Assembly (NCBI RefSeq): GCF_019931275.1
Contig: NZ_JAIOTY010000003.1
Location: forward strand, 62,001 to 126,000
From: Nitratidesulfovibrio sp. SRB-5
Lineage (GTDB): Bacteria; Desulfobacterota; Desulfovibrionia; Desulfovibrionales; Desulfovibrionaceae
Reading direction: 5' to 3'
Length of the DNA stretch: 64,000 nucleotides
Below, piece after piece: positions 43,601-51,296 of the stretch (its first letter is position 1; each line of letters begins with the position of its first letter). The notes beneath the pieces are model-generated. The model saw only the letters and a program-made list of their open reading frames with translations. It searched no databases and was not told where the DNA came from. A program made the translations under genes and the position numbers.

Positions 43601-43654
43601 ACCATGCGCCGGGGCTTTGCCCCCATCGAGGAAGACGACGACTGGATCGGGTAG
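40604..43654 (+). CDS. putA: Bifunctional proline dehydrogenase / P5C dehydrogenase
   Basis: 1016 residues. The FAD-linked proline dehydrogenase barrel covers about residues 130-430 (SIKPSALYSQ, RLVKGAYWDYE), and an aldehyde dehydrogenase domain follows from about 510 (APWNFPFAIAIGMA, catalytic Glu771 in EMGGKN, catalytic Cys805 in GQKCSAC). Together they oxidise proline to glutamate via pyrroline-5-carboxylate, with channelling between sites, and pass electrons to quinone. The N-terminal ribbon-helix-helix DNA-binding domain of enteric PutA is absent, so it does not repress itself. The start at 40604 has AGGAGG eight bases upstream. It is a single-gene unit with its own terminator. Confidence 0.97.
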   Translation: MEQHLDARIVERGKEFFKSISGEAPSIFNKGFWTGKVMDWAMQNEGFKVQLFRFVDVLPYLNTSEALTRHIREYFSADGADVPPVLKWGAGAAGFGGAFTGMLMGKFIRSNIEGMARTFIIGENTKEAIKGLAKLRKEGFAFTVDLLGEATVSEEEADAYRDGYLEVLDAISREHAKWAPLTDSTGGTSGPGASLSGGDWGHTPKVNVSIKPSALYSQAKPGDVEGSVQGILSRMVPIYRKIVEMGGFLCIDMEQLKYREMTLELFKRLRTMPEFRDYPHLSIVLQAYLRCTEHDLDELLAWGRAERLPFGIRLVKGAYWDYETVMAKQNGWEIPVWTRKPESDICYEKLARRILENNDLVYFACASHNVRTISTVMETARALNVPAHRYEFQVLYGMAEPVRKGLKNVAGRVRLYCPYGELIPGMAYLVRRLLENTANESFLRQSFVDGAELERLLENPQATLERELAAAPPPRSAPPAQPGPDGLPPFVNESMLDLTLPANRAGFVNAIAEVRGKAGGVIPLFIGGKDVTTDDTIASTNPAKPAEVIARVCQGGKPEVDAAIEAAQKAFPAWRDTSPADRAMFLHRAADIARRRMFELSAWQVLEVGKQWDQAFHDVGEGIDFLDYYAHEMLRLGTPRRMGRAPGELNHLFYQPKGIAAVIAPWNFPFAIAIGMAAAAIVTGNPVIFKPSSIASRIGYNLTEIFREAGLPEGVFNYVPGRSSVMGDYLVEHPQVSMICFTGSMEVGLRIQEKAARVQPGQMQCKRVIAEMGGKNAIIIDDDADLDEAVLQVLNSAFGFQGQKCSACSRVIVLDPIYDRFVERLVKAAQAIKIGPSEDPANYMGPVADASLQKNILEYVKVAEQEGKVLVKRTDIPAEGCYVPLTIVEGIKPHHRIAQEEIFGPVLAVMRAGNFDEALAIANGTRFALTGGVFSRSPENLTKARREFRVGNLYLNRGSTGAMVERQPFGGFKMSGVGSKTGGPDYLLQFMDPRCVTENTMRRGFAPIEEDDDWIG

Positions 43655-43710
43655 GGCCGACTCTGGCGGTTACGCCGACAAACCGGGGCGAACCGAAACG
43701 GACCAAAAGA

Positions 43711-43748
43711 CAAGGGCCGCGCACTGCATGGTGCGCGGCCCGTTTTGT
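43711..43748. terminator. Strong terminator after putA
   Basis: Stem GGGCCGCGCAC / GTGCGCGGCCC, with AGACAA before and TTTTGTCT after extending the pairing. It could act in both directions. Confidence 0.9.
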
Positions 43749-43802
43749 CTGCATGGGATCGGAAGAGGCACCGGGGGCGGGGCGTGTCACAATTTCGCGT
43801 CG

Positions 43803-43845
43803 GTATATACATTGTATTGACAATCGCGCCGCCCGGCTTTAGCCT
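43803..43845 (+). promoter_or_regulatory. Promoter and operator of the toxin-antitoxin pair
   Basis: TTGACA (43817-43822) and TAGCCT (43840-43845), 17 bases apart. The -35 is embedded in ATTGT / ACAAT (43811-43824, 4-nt spacer), preceded by the palindrome GTATATAC (43803-43810). This suits autorepression by the ribbon-helix-helix antitoxin. Confidence 0.65.
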
Positions 43846-43864
43846 TTCCGCACAGGAGGCCGCC

Positions 43865-44137
43865 ATGGCAAGCACCGACATCATCAACCTGCGCGTTCCC
43901 CCGGAGCAGAAGGCCATCATTGATCTGGCCGCTGCGCTGGCGGGCAAGAACCGCACGGCCTTCATCCTTGAGCATGCCGTTCGCTCCGCCGAGGAACTGC
44001 TGCTGGAAAAGTCTCACTTCCAGCTTTCCACGGCGCAATGGGACGCCTTTCAGGCCGCGCTGGATGCACCAGTCCGCGACAACCCGGCCCTGAAGCGCCT
44101 GCTTGCCACGCCCGCTCCGTGGGATGACGACGAATGA
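43865..44137 (+). CDS. DUF1778 antitoxin (TacA/AtaR type)
   Basis: 90 residues. A ribbon-helix-helix N-terminus (TDIINLRVPPEQKAIIDLAA) is followed by the DUF1778 motif NRTAFILEHAV and a flexible C-terminus ending PWDDDE, which in relatives wraps the acetyltransferase toxin. AGGAGG lies five bases upstream of the ATG. It overlaps the toxin gene by ATGA. As in TacAT and AtaRT, the antitoxin should repress the operon as a complex and neutralise the toxin. Confidence 0.93.
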   Translation: MASTDIINLRVPPEQKAIIDLAAALAGKNRTAFILEHAVRSAEELLLEKSHFQLSTAQWDAFQAALDAPVRDNPALKRLLATPAPWDDDE

Positions 44138-44673
44138 ACGGACGCATTGCCGCCCCGGAAGCTCTGACCCCGCGACATGACCTGACCGCGTTCTGCAGCG
44201 GCGAGCCCGCACTGGACGACTGGCTGCGAACGCGCGCGGCCAGAAACGAGGGCAAGGCCACCCGCACCTACGTGGCCTGCCTGCATGAAAAAGGCGGGCA
44301 GGTAGAACAGGGCACGCGGGTAGTCGGCTTCTATTCGCTGGCAGTGGGCAGCGTGGCCCACGAAATCGCCCCGGGCAGCATCCGGCGCAACATGCCCGAC
44401 CCGGTGCCGGTAATGATTCTGGCCCGTCTTGCCGTAGACCAAGGCATGCAAGGGCGGGGAATTGGCAGGGCGCTGGTGCGCGACGCCCTGCTGCGCACCG
44501 CCCAGGCGGCAGGCATAGCGGGCATCCGGGCCATTCTGGTGCATGCGTTGCACGAACGCGCGGCGACCTTTTATGCAGGCTGCGGGTTCCACCCCTCTTC
44601 CGTAAGCCCGCTGACGCTGCTGCTGCGGATGGAAGAGGTGCAGCAATACCTGCACCCGCAGCGCACAGGATAA
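44134..44673 (+). CDS. GNAT acetyltransferase toxin (TacT/AtaT type)
   Basis: 179 residues. It shows the toxin-group start ALTPRHDLTAFCSGEPALDDWL (given in part), the motif ILARLAVDQGMQGRGIGRAL, which contains the acetyl-CoA pyrophosphate loop QGRGIG, and the C-terminal FYAGCGF with the active Tyr. TacT and AtaT acetylate aminoacyl-tRNAs and stop translation. It directly follows and overlaps the DUF1778 antitoxin gene. Target amino acid cannot be told from sequence. A terminator follows. Confidence 0.93.
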   Translation: MNGRIAAPEALTPRHDLTAFCSGEPALDDWLRTRAARNEGKATRTYVACLHEKGGQVEQGTRVVGFYSLAVGSVAHEIAPGSIRRNMPDPVPVMILARLAVDQGMQGRGIGRALVRDALLRTAQAAGIAGIRAILVHALHERAATFYAGCGFHPSSVSPLTLLLRMEEVQQYLHPQRTG

Positions 44674-44711
44674 GGCTGAGTTCCACCCGCCACGCTGCTG
44701 CCATCAAACAC

Positions 44712-44743
44712 AAGCGCCCGGCAATGGCATTGCCGGGCGCTTT
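44712..44743. terminator. Bidirectional terminator between toxin gene and pyrD
   Basis: Stem AAGCGCCCGGCAAT / ATTGCCGGGCGCTT with a GGC loop and T-rich following sequence. It can end the rightward toxin gene and the leftward pyrD. Confidence 0.88.
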
Positions 44744-44766
44744 CGTTTCCTTCAAGAGTGGGGGCG

Positions 44767-45693
44767 CTACACCTTCAGCGTGCCCCTGAAATCATCCCAC
44801 TGCTCGATGCCCATGCGCTCGCACAGGGCGGCCAGGTCGTCCACCAGCCGGAACACGAAGTCGGGGCGGATGAAGTTGGCGGTGCCCACCTGCACGGCAT
44901 GCGCGCCCACAAGCAGGAACTCCAGCACATCCTCTGCGCTGGTGATGCCGCCGATGCCGATGACCGGAATGGACACGGCCTTTGCCACCTGCCACACGCA
45001 GCGCAGGGCCACGGGCTTGATGGCCGGACCGGACAACCCGCCCACCACGTTGGCCAGCAGGGGCTTGCGGGTGTTGATGTCCACGCCCATGCCGGTCAGG
45101 GTGTTGATGCAGGACAGCACGTCGGCCCCGGCGTCTTCCACGGCGCGGGCCATGTGGGCGATGTCGGTGACGTTGGGCGACAGCTTGACGATGACCGGCT
45201 TGCTGCCCGCGCGCATCTTCACCGCTTCGGTCACCTTGGCGGCCTGGCGCGGGTCCTGGCCGAAGATCACGCCGCCTTCCTTCACGTTGGGGCACGAGAT
45301 GTTCACTTCCAGCGCGGCCACGCCCTCTTCGGCGGCCAGCACGGCGGCCAGTTCGCCGAATTCGCCGGGGTCGCAGGCGTACAGGTTGGCCACGATGGGC
45401 ACCTCGCGCCATGGGAGCTTGGGCAGGGTGGTGCGCACGAAGTAGTCGACGCCGTCATTCTGCAAACCCACGGCGTTCAGCATGCCGCAGGGCGTTTCGG
45501 CCACGCGGGGCATGGGGTTGCCCCGGCGCGGGGCCAGCGACAGGCCCTTGACCACGATGCCGCCAAGCTTGGTCAGGTCGCCGTAGGGGGTGAACTCCAC
45601 CCCGTACCCGAAGGTGCCCGAGGCGGTCATGACCGGGTTGTTCAGGGTCAGCGGGTGCAGACCGCCGGGAAGGGTAACGTGCATGTCGATCAT
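44767..45693 (-). CDS. pyrD: Dihydroorotate dehydrogenase B, catalytic subunit
   Basis: 308 residues, FMN-dependent class 1B. Visible motifs are NPVMTASGTFGYG, GIVVKGLSL, the active-site NISCPNVKEGG with Cys134 as base, and the phosphate-binding PVIGIGGI and GTANF regions. It oxidises dihydroorotate to orotate in pyrimidine synthesis, passing electrons through PyrK to NAD+. pyrK lies 59 bases upstream in the same direction. The ribosome binding site is weak (GGATCTGAAAAG), and an ATG nine bases later is an alternative start. Confidence 0.96.
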   Translation of the reverse strand: MIDMHVTLPGGLHPLTLNNPVMTASGTFGYGVEFTPYGDLTKLGGIVVKGLSLAPRRGNPMPRVAETPCGMLNAVGLQNDGVDYFVRTTLPKLPWREVPIVANLYACDPGEFGELAAVLAAEEGVAALEVNISCPNVKEGGVIFGQDPRQAAKVTEAVKMRAGSKPVIVKLSPNVTDIAHMARAVEDAGADVLSCINTLTGMGVDINTRKPLLANVVGGLSGPAIKPVALRCVWQVAKAVSIPVIGIGGITSAEDVLEFLLVGAHAVQVGTANFIRPDFVFRLVDDLAALCERMGIEQWDDFRGTLKV

Positions 45694-45752
45694 GACTTTT
45701 CAGATCCTATGTCCCAGATCCCAGGAGGGGCGGATTCCAAATGAGGATTTCG

Positions 45753-46622
45753 TTAGCGTTCGCAAGCCTGCACCGGCGCATCGGCAGCCGTGGGCGGGGC
45801 GGCGGTTTCGTCGTCGAAGGTGATCTGCTCTGCCCAGAACACCGGGCCCTGGGTGCAGGTCTGCACGTTGCCGCCCGCCCTGGCCGGGTCGGGCCACTGC
45901 TCGGTGGTGCGGCACACGCAGCCCAGGCACGCGCCCACGCCGCAGGCCATGCGCGTTTCCAGCGAAAGCTGCGTGCGCACGCCGTATTCCAGAGCGAACG
46001 AGCGCACCGTGCGCAGGAAGGGGGTGGGCCCGCAGGCCAGCACCAGCCCGTTCTGGTCGCGGAATTCACGCATCCGGCGGCCCATGGTCTCGATGAACCG
46101 CGAAAGGTCTTCGGGGCCTTCCTCGTGGTGGCTGTCGGCCATGATCTTTTCGTTGATGCTCTCGAAGGGGTAGCACCCCAGCGGCATGCGGTGGCCGAAA
46201 TCCATCCACAGGTTCCACGGCTTGGGGTGGGTGTGGGCATAGCCGATGAACGGCGCAATGCCGATGCCCCCGGCCAGCATCAGGGTGGGGGTATCCGGCT
46301 CCATGGCGAAGGCGTTGCCCAGCGGGCCCCACACGTGCACCACGTCGCCGGTGCGCAGCTGGGCAAGGCGCGCGGTGCCGCGCCCCACCACCTGGAAGAA
46401 GATGACCAGGTCGCGCGCGCTGATGCGGCAGATGGAAAAGGGGCGGGCCCACAGCATGTCCAGCGCCCATCCGGCGGGGCGCAGCATGACGAACTGGCCG
46501 GGCTTCCAGTCGGCCCACTGGGGGCGTTCCAGGCGCAGGGCGAAAAAGCGGGCCTCGCCGCCGGTCTGTCCGAAGGGAACAAGGTCGAGCACCGTCAGGT
46601 CGGTGCAGGCGGGTGTGTTCAT
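45753..46622 (-). CDS. pyrK: Dihydroorotate dehydrogenase B, electron-transfer subunit
   Basis: 289 residues. FAD-binding domain with ARPFSICRI, an NAD-binding domain with LAGGIGIAPFIGYAH, and a C-terminal [2Fe-2S] cluster with Cys227, Cys232, Cys235 and Cys256 (CGVGACLGC ... TCTQGPVF). It moves electrons from PyrD to NAD+. The gene precedes pyrD, forming a two-gene operon. The C-terminus extends about 25 residues past the cluster. The start has only a distant GAGG, but the preceding region is not conserved-looking, so the ATG at 46622 is the best choice. Confidence 0.95.
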   Translation of the reverse strand: MNTPACTDLTVLDLVPFGQTGGEARFFALRLERPQWADWKPGQFVMLRPAGWALDMLWARPFSICRISARDLVIFFQVVGRGTARLAQLRTGDVVHVWGPLGNAFAMEPDTPTLMLAGGIGIAPFIGYAHTHPKPWNLWMDFGHRMPLGCYPFESINEKIMADSHHEEGPEDLSRFIETMGRRMREFRDQNGLVLACGPTPFLRTVRSFALEYGVRTQLSLETRMACGVGACLGCVCRTTEQWPDPARAGGNVQTCTQGPVFWAEQITFDDETAAPPTAADAPVQACER

Positions 46623-47136
46623 GGCGGTGATGGTGTCCTCGAAAAAAATGTGGCCGCGTCGTGTGGCCGCCGGGGTGCGGGCGCACCCGGAGACAGCAAC
46701 CGGGCGTGCCCCCCGTGCATACGGGTGTAGTCGGCGGGGCGGGCGGGGTCAAGCGGTGGAAAGTGGTGCGGAGCCGCGCGGGTGGTGCAAATGCGGGATT
46801 CCGGCCCGCCGGGGCTTCCGCGCAAGTCCGCCGACTGCAACCGACAGCGGGCGCCGCGCGGGGGAACAGGGACCAGTCCCGCGCCGCCGCCAGCGCATCC
46901 ACCCGCACATCGCCGGAAAACCGCGCGGACCATTGCGGTTGCCATGCGGGCGTTCTATGGTTAGATGCACTGCTCCCCGTGCGGCCACCGCGACGCCATC
47001 CGTCCCCGCCGCCACGCTGCCCCGGCCAACCGGACCATCCGGATCACCTGGCCAGCCCCTTTCGCGGCCATTCCCGGCCTTTGCGCCCGGCGGGCAGCCC
47101 CCACGCATATTTCATCCCCCTTGCGGAGAATCATAC
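46623..47136. other. Divergent intergenic region, no gene seen
   Basis: 514 bases between pyrK and the U32-family gene. Promoters for both are expected, but no clear sequence or strong hairpin was found. Frames that cross it lack ribosome binding sites. Confidence 0.5.
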
Positions 47137-49848
47137 ATGTCCAGCAAGCCTTCACGCCCCGCATCCGGCCCCAAGGGTGCCGCCGCCACGGCCAAGCGCC
47201 CGGCAGGCAAGAAAAAATCCGGCAAGCCCGATACGGGCGACGCCCCCCGCTCGCGCGGGCGTGACGACCAGCAGTCTCGCCCGGCCCGCCCGACCCGTAA
47301 GGACAGAGACGCACAGGCCGAACGCGAAGACCGCCCCACCCGCCCCCGTCGTCCGCAGCAGGAAGACGGTCAGGACACGAAAAAGCCCGCCGGTCCGCGC
47401 GGCGGCAAGCGGCCCGGCGGTCCGCAGGGTGGCCAGCAGGGCAAGCCGTCCGACCGACAGTCCGGCAAACCGTCGGGCAAACGCTCCGGCAAGCGGGACA
47501 ACGACGACTGGACCACTGATCCTCGTGGCGGGGACCGTCGTGATGGGGATCGTCGCCACGACAGGCGTGATGACCGGCGCGATGACAGGCGTGATGATCG
47601 GCGCGATGACCGGCGTGATGACAGGCGTGATGACCGTTCCGGCCCCCGCGCGGAACGTCCCGCGCGCCCCGCGCGTTCGGGCAATGCGCCCCAGTCCGCA
47701 GGCAGGGCCGACGAATTCGTGGACAACCGCGCCCCGGAACGCGAACACCACCGCACCCGCCTGAGCGATGCGGAACTGGCGGAACTGCTGCCCCCCAGCG
47801 TGTCCGCCGGGGCCGCCGCATCCGGCAGCGCCGCGCCTGACCATGCGGACAACCTGCGCACTCCCGAAATCCTTGCCCCGGCGGGCGACATGCAGGCCGC
47901 GCTGGCCGCATTCGCCGCCGGTGCCGACGCGGTGTACCTTGGCCTGAAGCACTTTTCGGCCCGCATGCAGGCGGAAAACTTCTCCACCGGCGAACTGGCC
48001 GCGCTGACGGACCTGGCCCATTCCGAGGGCCGCCGCATCTACGTGGCCATGAACTCCATGCTGAAACCCGGCGACCCCGGCGCCGCTGGCCGTCTGGTGG
48101 CCCGCCTGGCCCGCGACGTGCGGCCCGACGCGCTCATCGTGCAGGATCTCGGCATGCTGGACATCGCCCGGCAGGCCGGGTTCACGGGTGAACTGCACCT
48201 GTCCACGCTGGCCAACGTTACCCACCCCGCCGCGCTCACCGTGGCGCGCGACCTGGGCGCCAGCCGGGTGATCCTGCCGCGCGAGCTGAACATCGACGAA
48301 ATCCGCGCCTGCGGGGCTGCCTGCCCGGACGATCTGGACCTTGAATTCTTCGTGCACGGGGCGCTGTGCTACTGCGTGTCGGGCCGCTGCTACTGGTCCA
48401 GCTACATGGGCGGCAAAAGCGGCCTGCGGGGCCGCTGCGTGCAGCCGTGCCGCCGCGTGTACCGCCAGAAGGGCCGCGAGGGGCGCTTCTTCTCCTGTCT
48501 CGACCTTTCGCTGGACGTGCTGGCCAAGACCCTGCTGTCGGTGCCGCACATGGCCTCGTGGAAGATCGAGGGCCGCAAGAAGGGGCCGCACTACGTGTAC
48601 TACGCGGTGTCGGCCTACCGCCTGCTGCGCGACAATCCGGACGACCCCAAGGCCCGCAAGCAGGCCGAGGACATCCTTGAAATGGCGCTGGGCCGTCCCG
48701 GCACCCATTCGCGCTTTCTGCCCCAGCGCGGCGACGACCCCACCGCCCCCGGCGAGCAGACCAGTTCCGGCCTGCTGGCTGGCAAGGTGGGCCAGACCCC
48801 GGAAGGGGGCATCTTCTTCAAGCCGCGCTTCGCACTGCTGCCGCAGGACCTGCTGCGCATCGGGTACGAGGACGAATCGTGGCACACCACCCTGCCGGTG
48901 GCCCGCCACATCCCCAAGGCAGGCACCTTCAACCTGCGCCTGCCGCGCCACAAGACGCCCAAGCTGGGCACGCCGGTGTTCCTCATCGACCGCCGCGAGC
49001 CGGAACTGACGCGAGAGGTGCGCAGCTGGCAGGCCAAGCTGGAACGCCACCGCAGGGGCGGCGGCGAAGGCGGCGCGGTGGACTTCACCCCCACCTATCC
49101 CGCCCCCGGCAAGTCCGCCCGCCCGCTGGACGTGATCCTGCGCGGCTCGCTGCCGCATGGCCGCGAGGGCAAGGCCGGGGTACGCCCCGGCACGGTGATG
49201 GGCCTGTGGCTGTCGCCCAAGGCCCTGCGCGAGGTGTCGCGCACGCTGTACCCGCGCATCTCGTGGTGGCTGCCGCCGGTGATCTGGCCGGACGAGGAAG
49301 CCCAGTGGCTGCGCATGGCCCGCGAATCCGTCCGCGACGGCGCGCGCCACTTCGTGCTCAACGCCCCGTGGCAGGTCGGCCTGTTCGGCGATGCGCACGC
49401 CCGGCGCGACCTGGTGCTGACCGCCGGTCCGTTCTGCAACACCTCCAACCCGGCGGCGCTGGCCGTGCTGCGCAAGCTGGGCTTTGCCGCCGCCATCGTC
49501 AGCCCCGAACTGCCCGGAGAAGACATCCTGGCCCTGCCGCGCCAAAGCTGCCTGCCGCTGGGCGTGGTGCTGTCCGGCTACTGGCCCATGGGCGTCACCC
49601 GCCACCACCTGGAGGGGCTGAAGCCGGGCGAGCCGTTCAACAGCCCCAAGAACGAGGTGTTCTGGGCCCGGCGCTACGGACAGAATACCTGGATATACCC
49701 CGGCTGGCCGCTGGACATCGAGGACCGCCGGGGCCAGCTGGAAGCCGCCGGGTACACCCTGTTCGTGCGCATCGACGAGCACCCGCCCCTGACCGTGCCC
49801 GAGCCGCGCAGGACCAGTCCGTTCAACTGGGACATTCCGCTGCTGTAA
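47137..49848 (+). CDS. U32-family protein (RlhA-like) with long basic N-terminal tail
   Basis: 903 residues. Residues 1-240 are hydrophilic and rich in Arg, Lys, Asp, Gly and Pro, with six DDRR-type repeats from a 12-nt array; this looks disordered and nucleic-acid binding. The conserved part starts at TPEILAPAGDMQAALAAF and includes the U32 signature region with the Cys cluster (ALCYCVSGRCYWSS, RGRCVQPCRR). U32 proteins such as RlhA and TrhP hydroxylate rRNA or tRNA bases using an iron-sulfur cluster. RNA modification is therefore the likely role and the basic tail fits it. The start has GGAGA eight bases upstream. A very strong terminator follows. Confidence 0.85.
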   Translation: MSSKPSRPASGPKGAAATAKRPAGKKKSGKPDTGDAPRSRGRDDQQSRPARPTRKDRDAQAEREDRPTRPRRPQQEDGQDTKKPAGPRGGKRPGGPQGGQQGKPSDRQSGKPSGKRSGKRDNDDWTTDPRGGDRRDGDRRHDRRDDRRDDRRDDRRDDRRDDRRDDRSGPRAERPARPARSGNAPQSAGRADEFVDNRAPEREHHRTRLSDAELAELLPPSVSAGAAASGSAAPDHADNLRTPEILAPAGDMQAALAAFAAGADAVYLGLKHFSARMQAENFSTGELAALTDLAHSEGRRIYVAMNSMLKPGDPGAAGRLVARLARDVRPDALIVQDLGMLDIARQAGFTGELHLSTLANVTHPAALTVARDLGASRVILPRELNIDEIRACGAACPDDLDLEFFVHGALCYCVSGRCYWSSYMGGKSGLRGRCVQPCRRVYRQKGREGRFFSCLDLSLDVLAKTLLSVPHMASWKIEGRKKGPHYVYYAVSAYRLLRDNPDDPKARKQAEDILEMALGRPGTHSRFLPQRGDDPTAPGEQTSSGLLAGKVGQTPEGGIFFKPRFALLPQDLLRIGYEDESWHTTLPVARHIPKAGTFNLRLPRHKTPKLGTPVFLIDRREPELTREVRSWQAKLERHRRGGGEGGAVDFTPTYPAPGKSARPLDVILRGSLPHGREGKAGVRPGTVMGLWLSPKALREVSRTLYPRISWWLPPVIWPDEEAQWLRMARESVRDGARHFVLNAPWQVGLFGDAHARRDLVLTAGPFCNTSNPAALAVLRKLGFAAAIVSPELPGEDILALPRQSCLPLGVVLSGYWPMGVTRHHLEGLKPGEPFNSPKNEVFWARRYGQNTWIYPGWPLDIEDRRGQLEAAGYTLFVRIDEHPPLTVPEPRRTSPFNWDIPLL
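47569..47640 (+). repeat. 12-nt tandem array, six units
   Basis: Six units of GATGAYMGGCGY in a row, coding for Asp-Asp-Arg-Arg repeats in the tail of the U32-family protein. The last unit (GATGACCGTTCC) is diverged. Confidence 0.88.
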
Positions 49849-49872
49849 GCCGCATCGCTCTTTCGCCAGACC

Positions 49873-49916
49873 GCATAAAAAAGACGCCCCCTGCCGTGGG
49901 GGCGTCTTTTTTATGC
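49873..49916. terminator. Very strong bidirectional terminator
   Basis: Arms of 19 perfect base pairs, starting GCATAAAAAAGACGCCCCC, around the loop TGCCGT, with A6 before and T6 after the GC core. Confidence 0.95.
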
Positions 49917-49942
49917 GCGCAAGCACTTCGCCCGGGCCATCT

Positions 49943-50089
49943 GGGCCTGCCAACGCTATGAGGATTTTTGTTCTCTGCCAAGGAAGGATGGTTTTTTTAT
50001 GGAGAGAGTATACTCTTTCGTATTCGACCGGAATAAAAAATCACCCTGACGCTGGCAGAGGGCAAAAAGACCAGAGCGTTGGCAGGCCC
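49943..50089. repeat. 147-bp AT-rich element with inverted termini (MITE-like)
   Basis: Perfect 15-bp terminal inverted repeats GGGCCTGCCAACGCT (49943-49957) and its complement (50075-50089). Inside, CTCTGCCA (49973-49980) pairs with TGGCAGAG (50053-50060) about the same centre, and T-tracts also mirror each other, so the arms are about 65 bases and largely complementary. A 12-bp palindrome AGAGTATACTCT sits near the middle (50005-50016). AT content is far above the neighbours. It ends at the last base of the next gene's stop codon. No clear target duplication was seen. Confidence 0.6.
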
Positions 50090-50673
50090 TACCCGAACAG
50101 CCGCGTCAAATGCGCCCGGTACCGTTCGCAGTCTTCCTCGATGCGCGGGTTCTTGACCACATCATGGCTGCAGAAGGTTTGCAGCGGCGTCATGCCGAAA
50201 AACCGGAAGTTCATGTGCGCGGGAAAGAACAGGTCGTCCACGGTCTTGCCGCCGAACAGGTACTGCCCCGCATCGCCAAAGGCCTCGGCGGGCGCGTTGA
50301 AGGTCAGCGAGAGCATGTACTGCCTGCCATGCAGCGCCCCGCCCGAACCGTACTGCCGCTCCGGCGCGGAGCGGCTGCGGCCGTCGCCCTTGCACAGCCT
50401 GCCGTCGGTACCGGCGGAATAGACCTGGTCCATGTACCTCTTGCAGCTCCACGCAAAGCCCATCCAGTTCACCGGCGACTGCACGATGATCCTGTCCGCC
50501 CACAGGTGGCGGTCTACTTCCGCCGCCACGTCGTAAGGCTTGCTGGTTTCGGTCACCTGCACGGCGTGGCCCAGACCTTCCAGCGTGGTGCGGGCCAGTT
50601 CCACCAGATGTCGGTTCAGTGCGCCGGGCGAATGGGGATAGGGCTCGTGCCCGTTGATGATCAGGACGTTCAT
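50089..50673 (-). CDS. MdaB-like NAD(P)H:quinone reductase
   Basis: 194 residues, flavodoxin-like fold. The N-terminus MNVLIINGHEPYPHSPGALN binds FAD phosphate, and IVQSPVNWMGFAWSCKRYMDQV is the family flavin region; the C-terminal third contains FRFFGMTPLQTFCSHDV. MdaB reduces quinones by two electrons and protects against oxidants. The start at 50673 has GAGG five bases upstream. Its stop codon touches the inverted-repeat element, so transcription may end in that element. A lone gene, no partner is visible. Confidence 0.9.
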   Translation of the reverse strand: MNVLIINGHEPYPHSPGALNRHLVELARTTLEGLGHAVQVTETSKPYDVAAEVDRHLWADRIIVQSPVNWMGFAWSCKRYMDQVYSAGTDGRLCKGDGRSRSAPERQYGSGGALHGRQYMLSLTFNAPAEAFGDAGQYLFGGKTVDDLFFPAHMNFRFFGMTPLQTFCSHDVVKNPRIEEDCERYRAHLTRLFG

Positions 50674-50883
50674 GGCAACCTCGCTGGGCTGTGCGCCCGC
50701 CCCGCAGGAATGCACTGCCGGACGCCGGGCGCGGTTTGGTCACTGTCTCCTGCATATCTTGCCGGACGGCATGGTCAAGCAGGCACTTTTTGGTGCGTGG
50801 GCTGGGGCGCGCCGAATGTCGGCTTCCGGGGCAACGGCAATGCGCCGCGCATCCGCCCCCCGCCCGTTCGCGGCACGACAAAA

Positions 50884-50912
50884 GACGCCCCCTCCGGCAG
50901 GTAGGGGGCGTC
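50884..50912 (-). terminator. Terminator of the small gene at 50976
   Basis: Stem GACGCCCCCT / AGGGGGCGTC with a 9-nt loop, followed on the minus strand by TTTTGTCG. It lies 64 bases past the stop of the small gene. Confidence 0.8.
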
Positions 50913-50975
50913 CTGTTTCGCGCGTCCGGGCTTCAGGCGGACCCGTGGGCGCGTGGCGGTCGAACGGGGTGAACG

Positions 50976-51107
50976 TTACGGAGCCAGCGTGGGGCCAAGC
51001 CCCATGGCCACGCCCAGCACCACGCCCATCAGCACGGCCAGGGCCAGACGCACCAGCACGGGCGGGCGCCGGTCGGGGCGGGGCTGGATGAGGGCAAGGG
51101 CGAACAT
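50976..51107 (-). CDS. Small membrane protein, 43 residues
   Basis: ATG at 51105-51107 with CGGAGC upstream and TAA at 50976. The product begins MFALALIQPRPDRRPP and has one hydrophobic segment, LVRLALAVLMGVVLGVAMGL, near its end. No family recognised. The start site and its own terminator at 50884-50912 support it. It is divergent from the LysR gene. Confidence 0.65.
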   Translation of the reverse strand: MFALALIQPRPDRRPPVLVRLALAVLMGVVLGVAMGLGPTLAP

Positions 51108-51253
51108 GGCATGCTCCGTGTGGTTGCCGGGGATGGAGCGGGCGGCCAGGACCATCCCGAACCGCCGTCATGCTCCACCTGTCCGTACGCACCAACCGGC
51201 CACAGGGGCCGAGTGCATGGTCTGGACGCTACGGCGCACCGAATGATATGTCC

Positions 51254-51263
51254 AATTCGAATT
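51254..51263. promoter_or_regulatory. Palindrome in front of the LysR gene
   Basis: AATTCGAATT, a perfect 10-bp palindrome in an AT-rich stretch 34 bases before the lysR start. A candidate LysR autoregulatory site; the region also holds the promoters of both divergent genes. Confidence 0.4.
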
Positions 51264-51296
51264 TTCTCGCCAATCAATATGCAGGAGATATCAATA

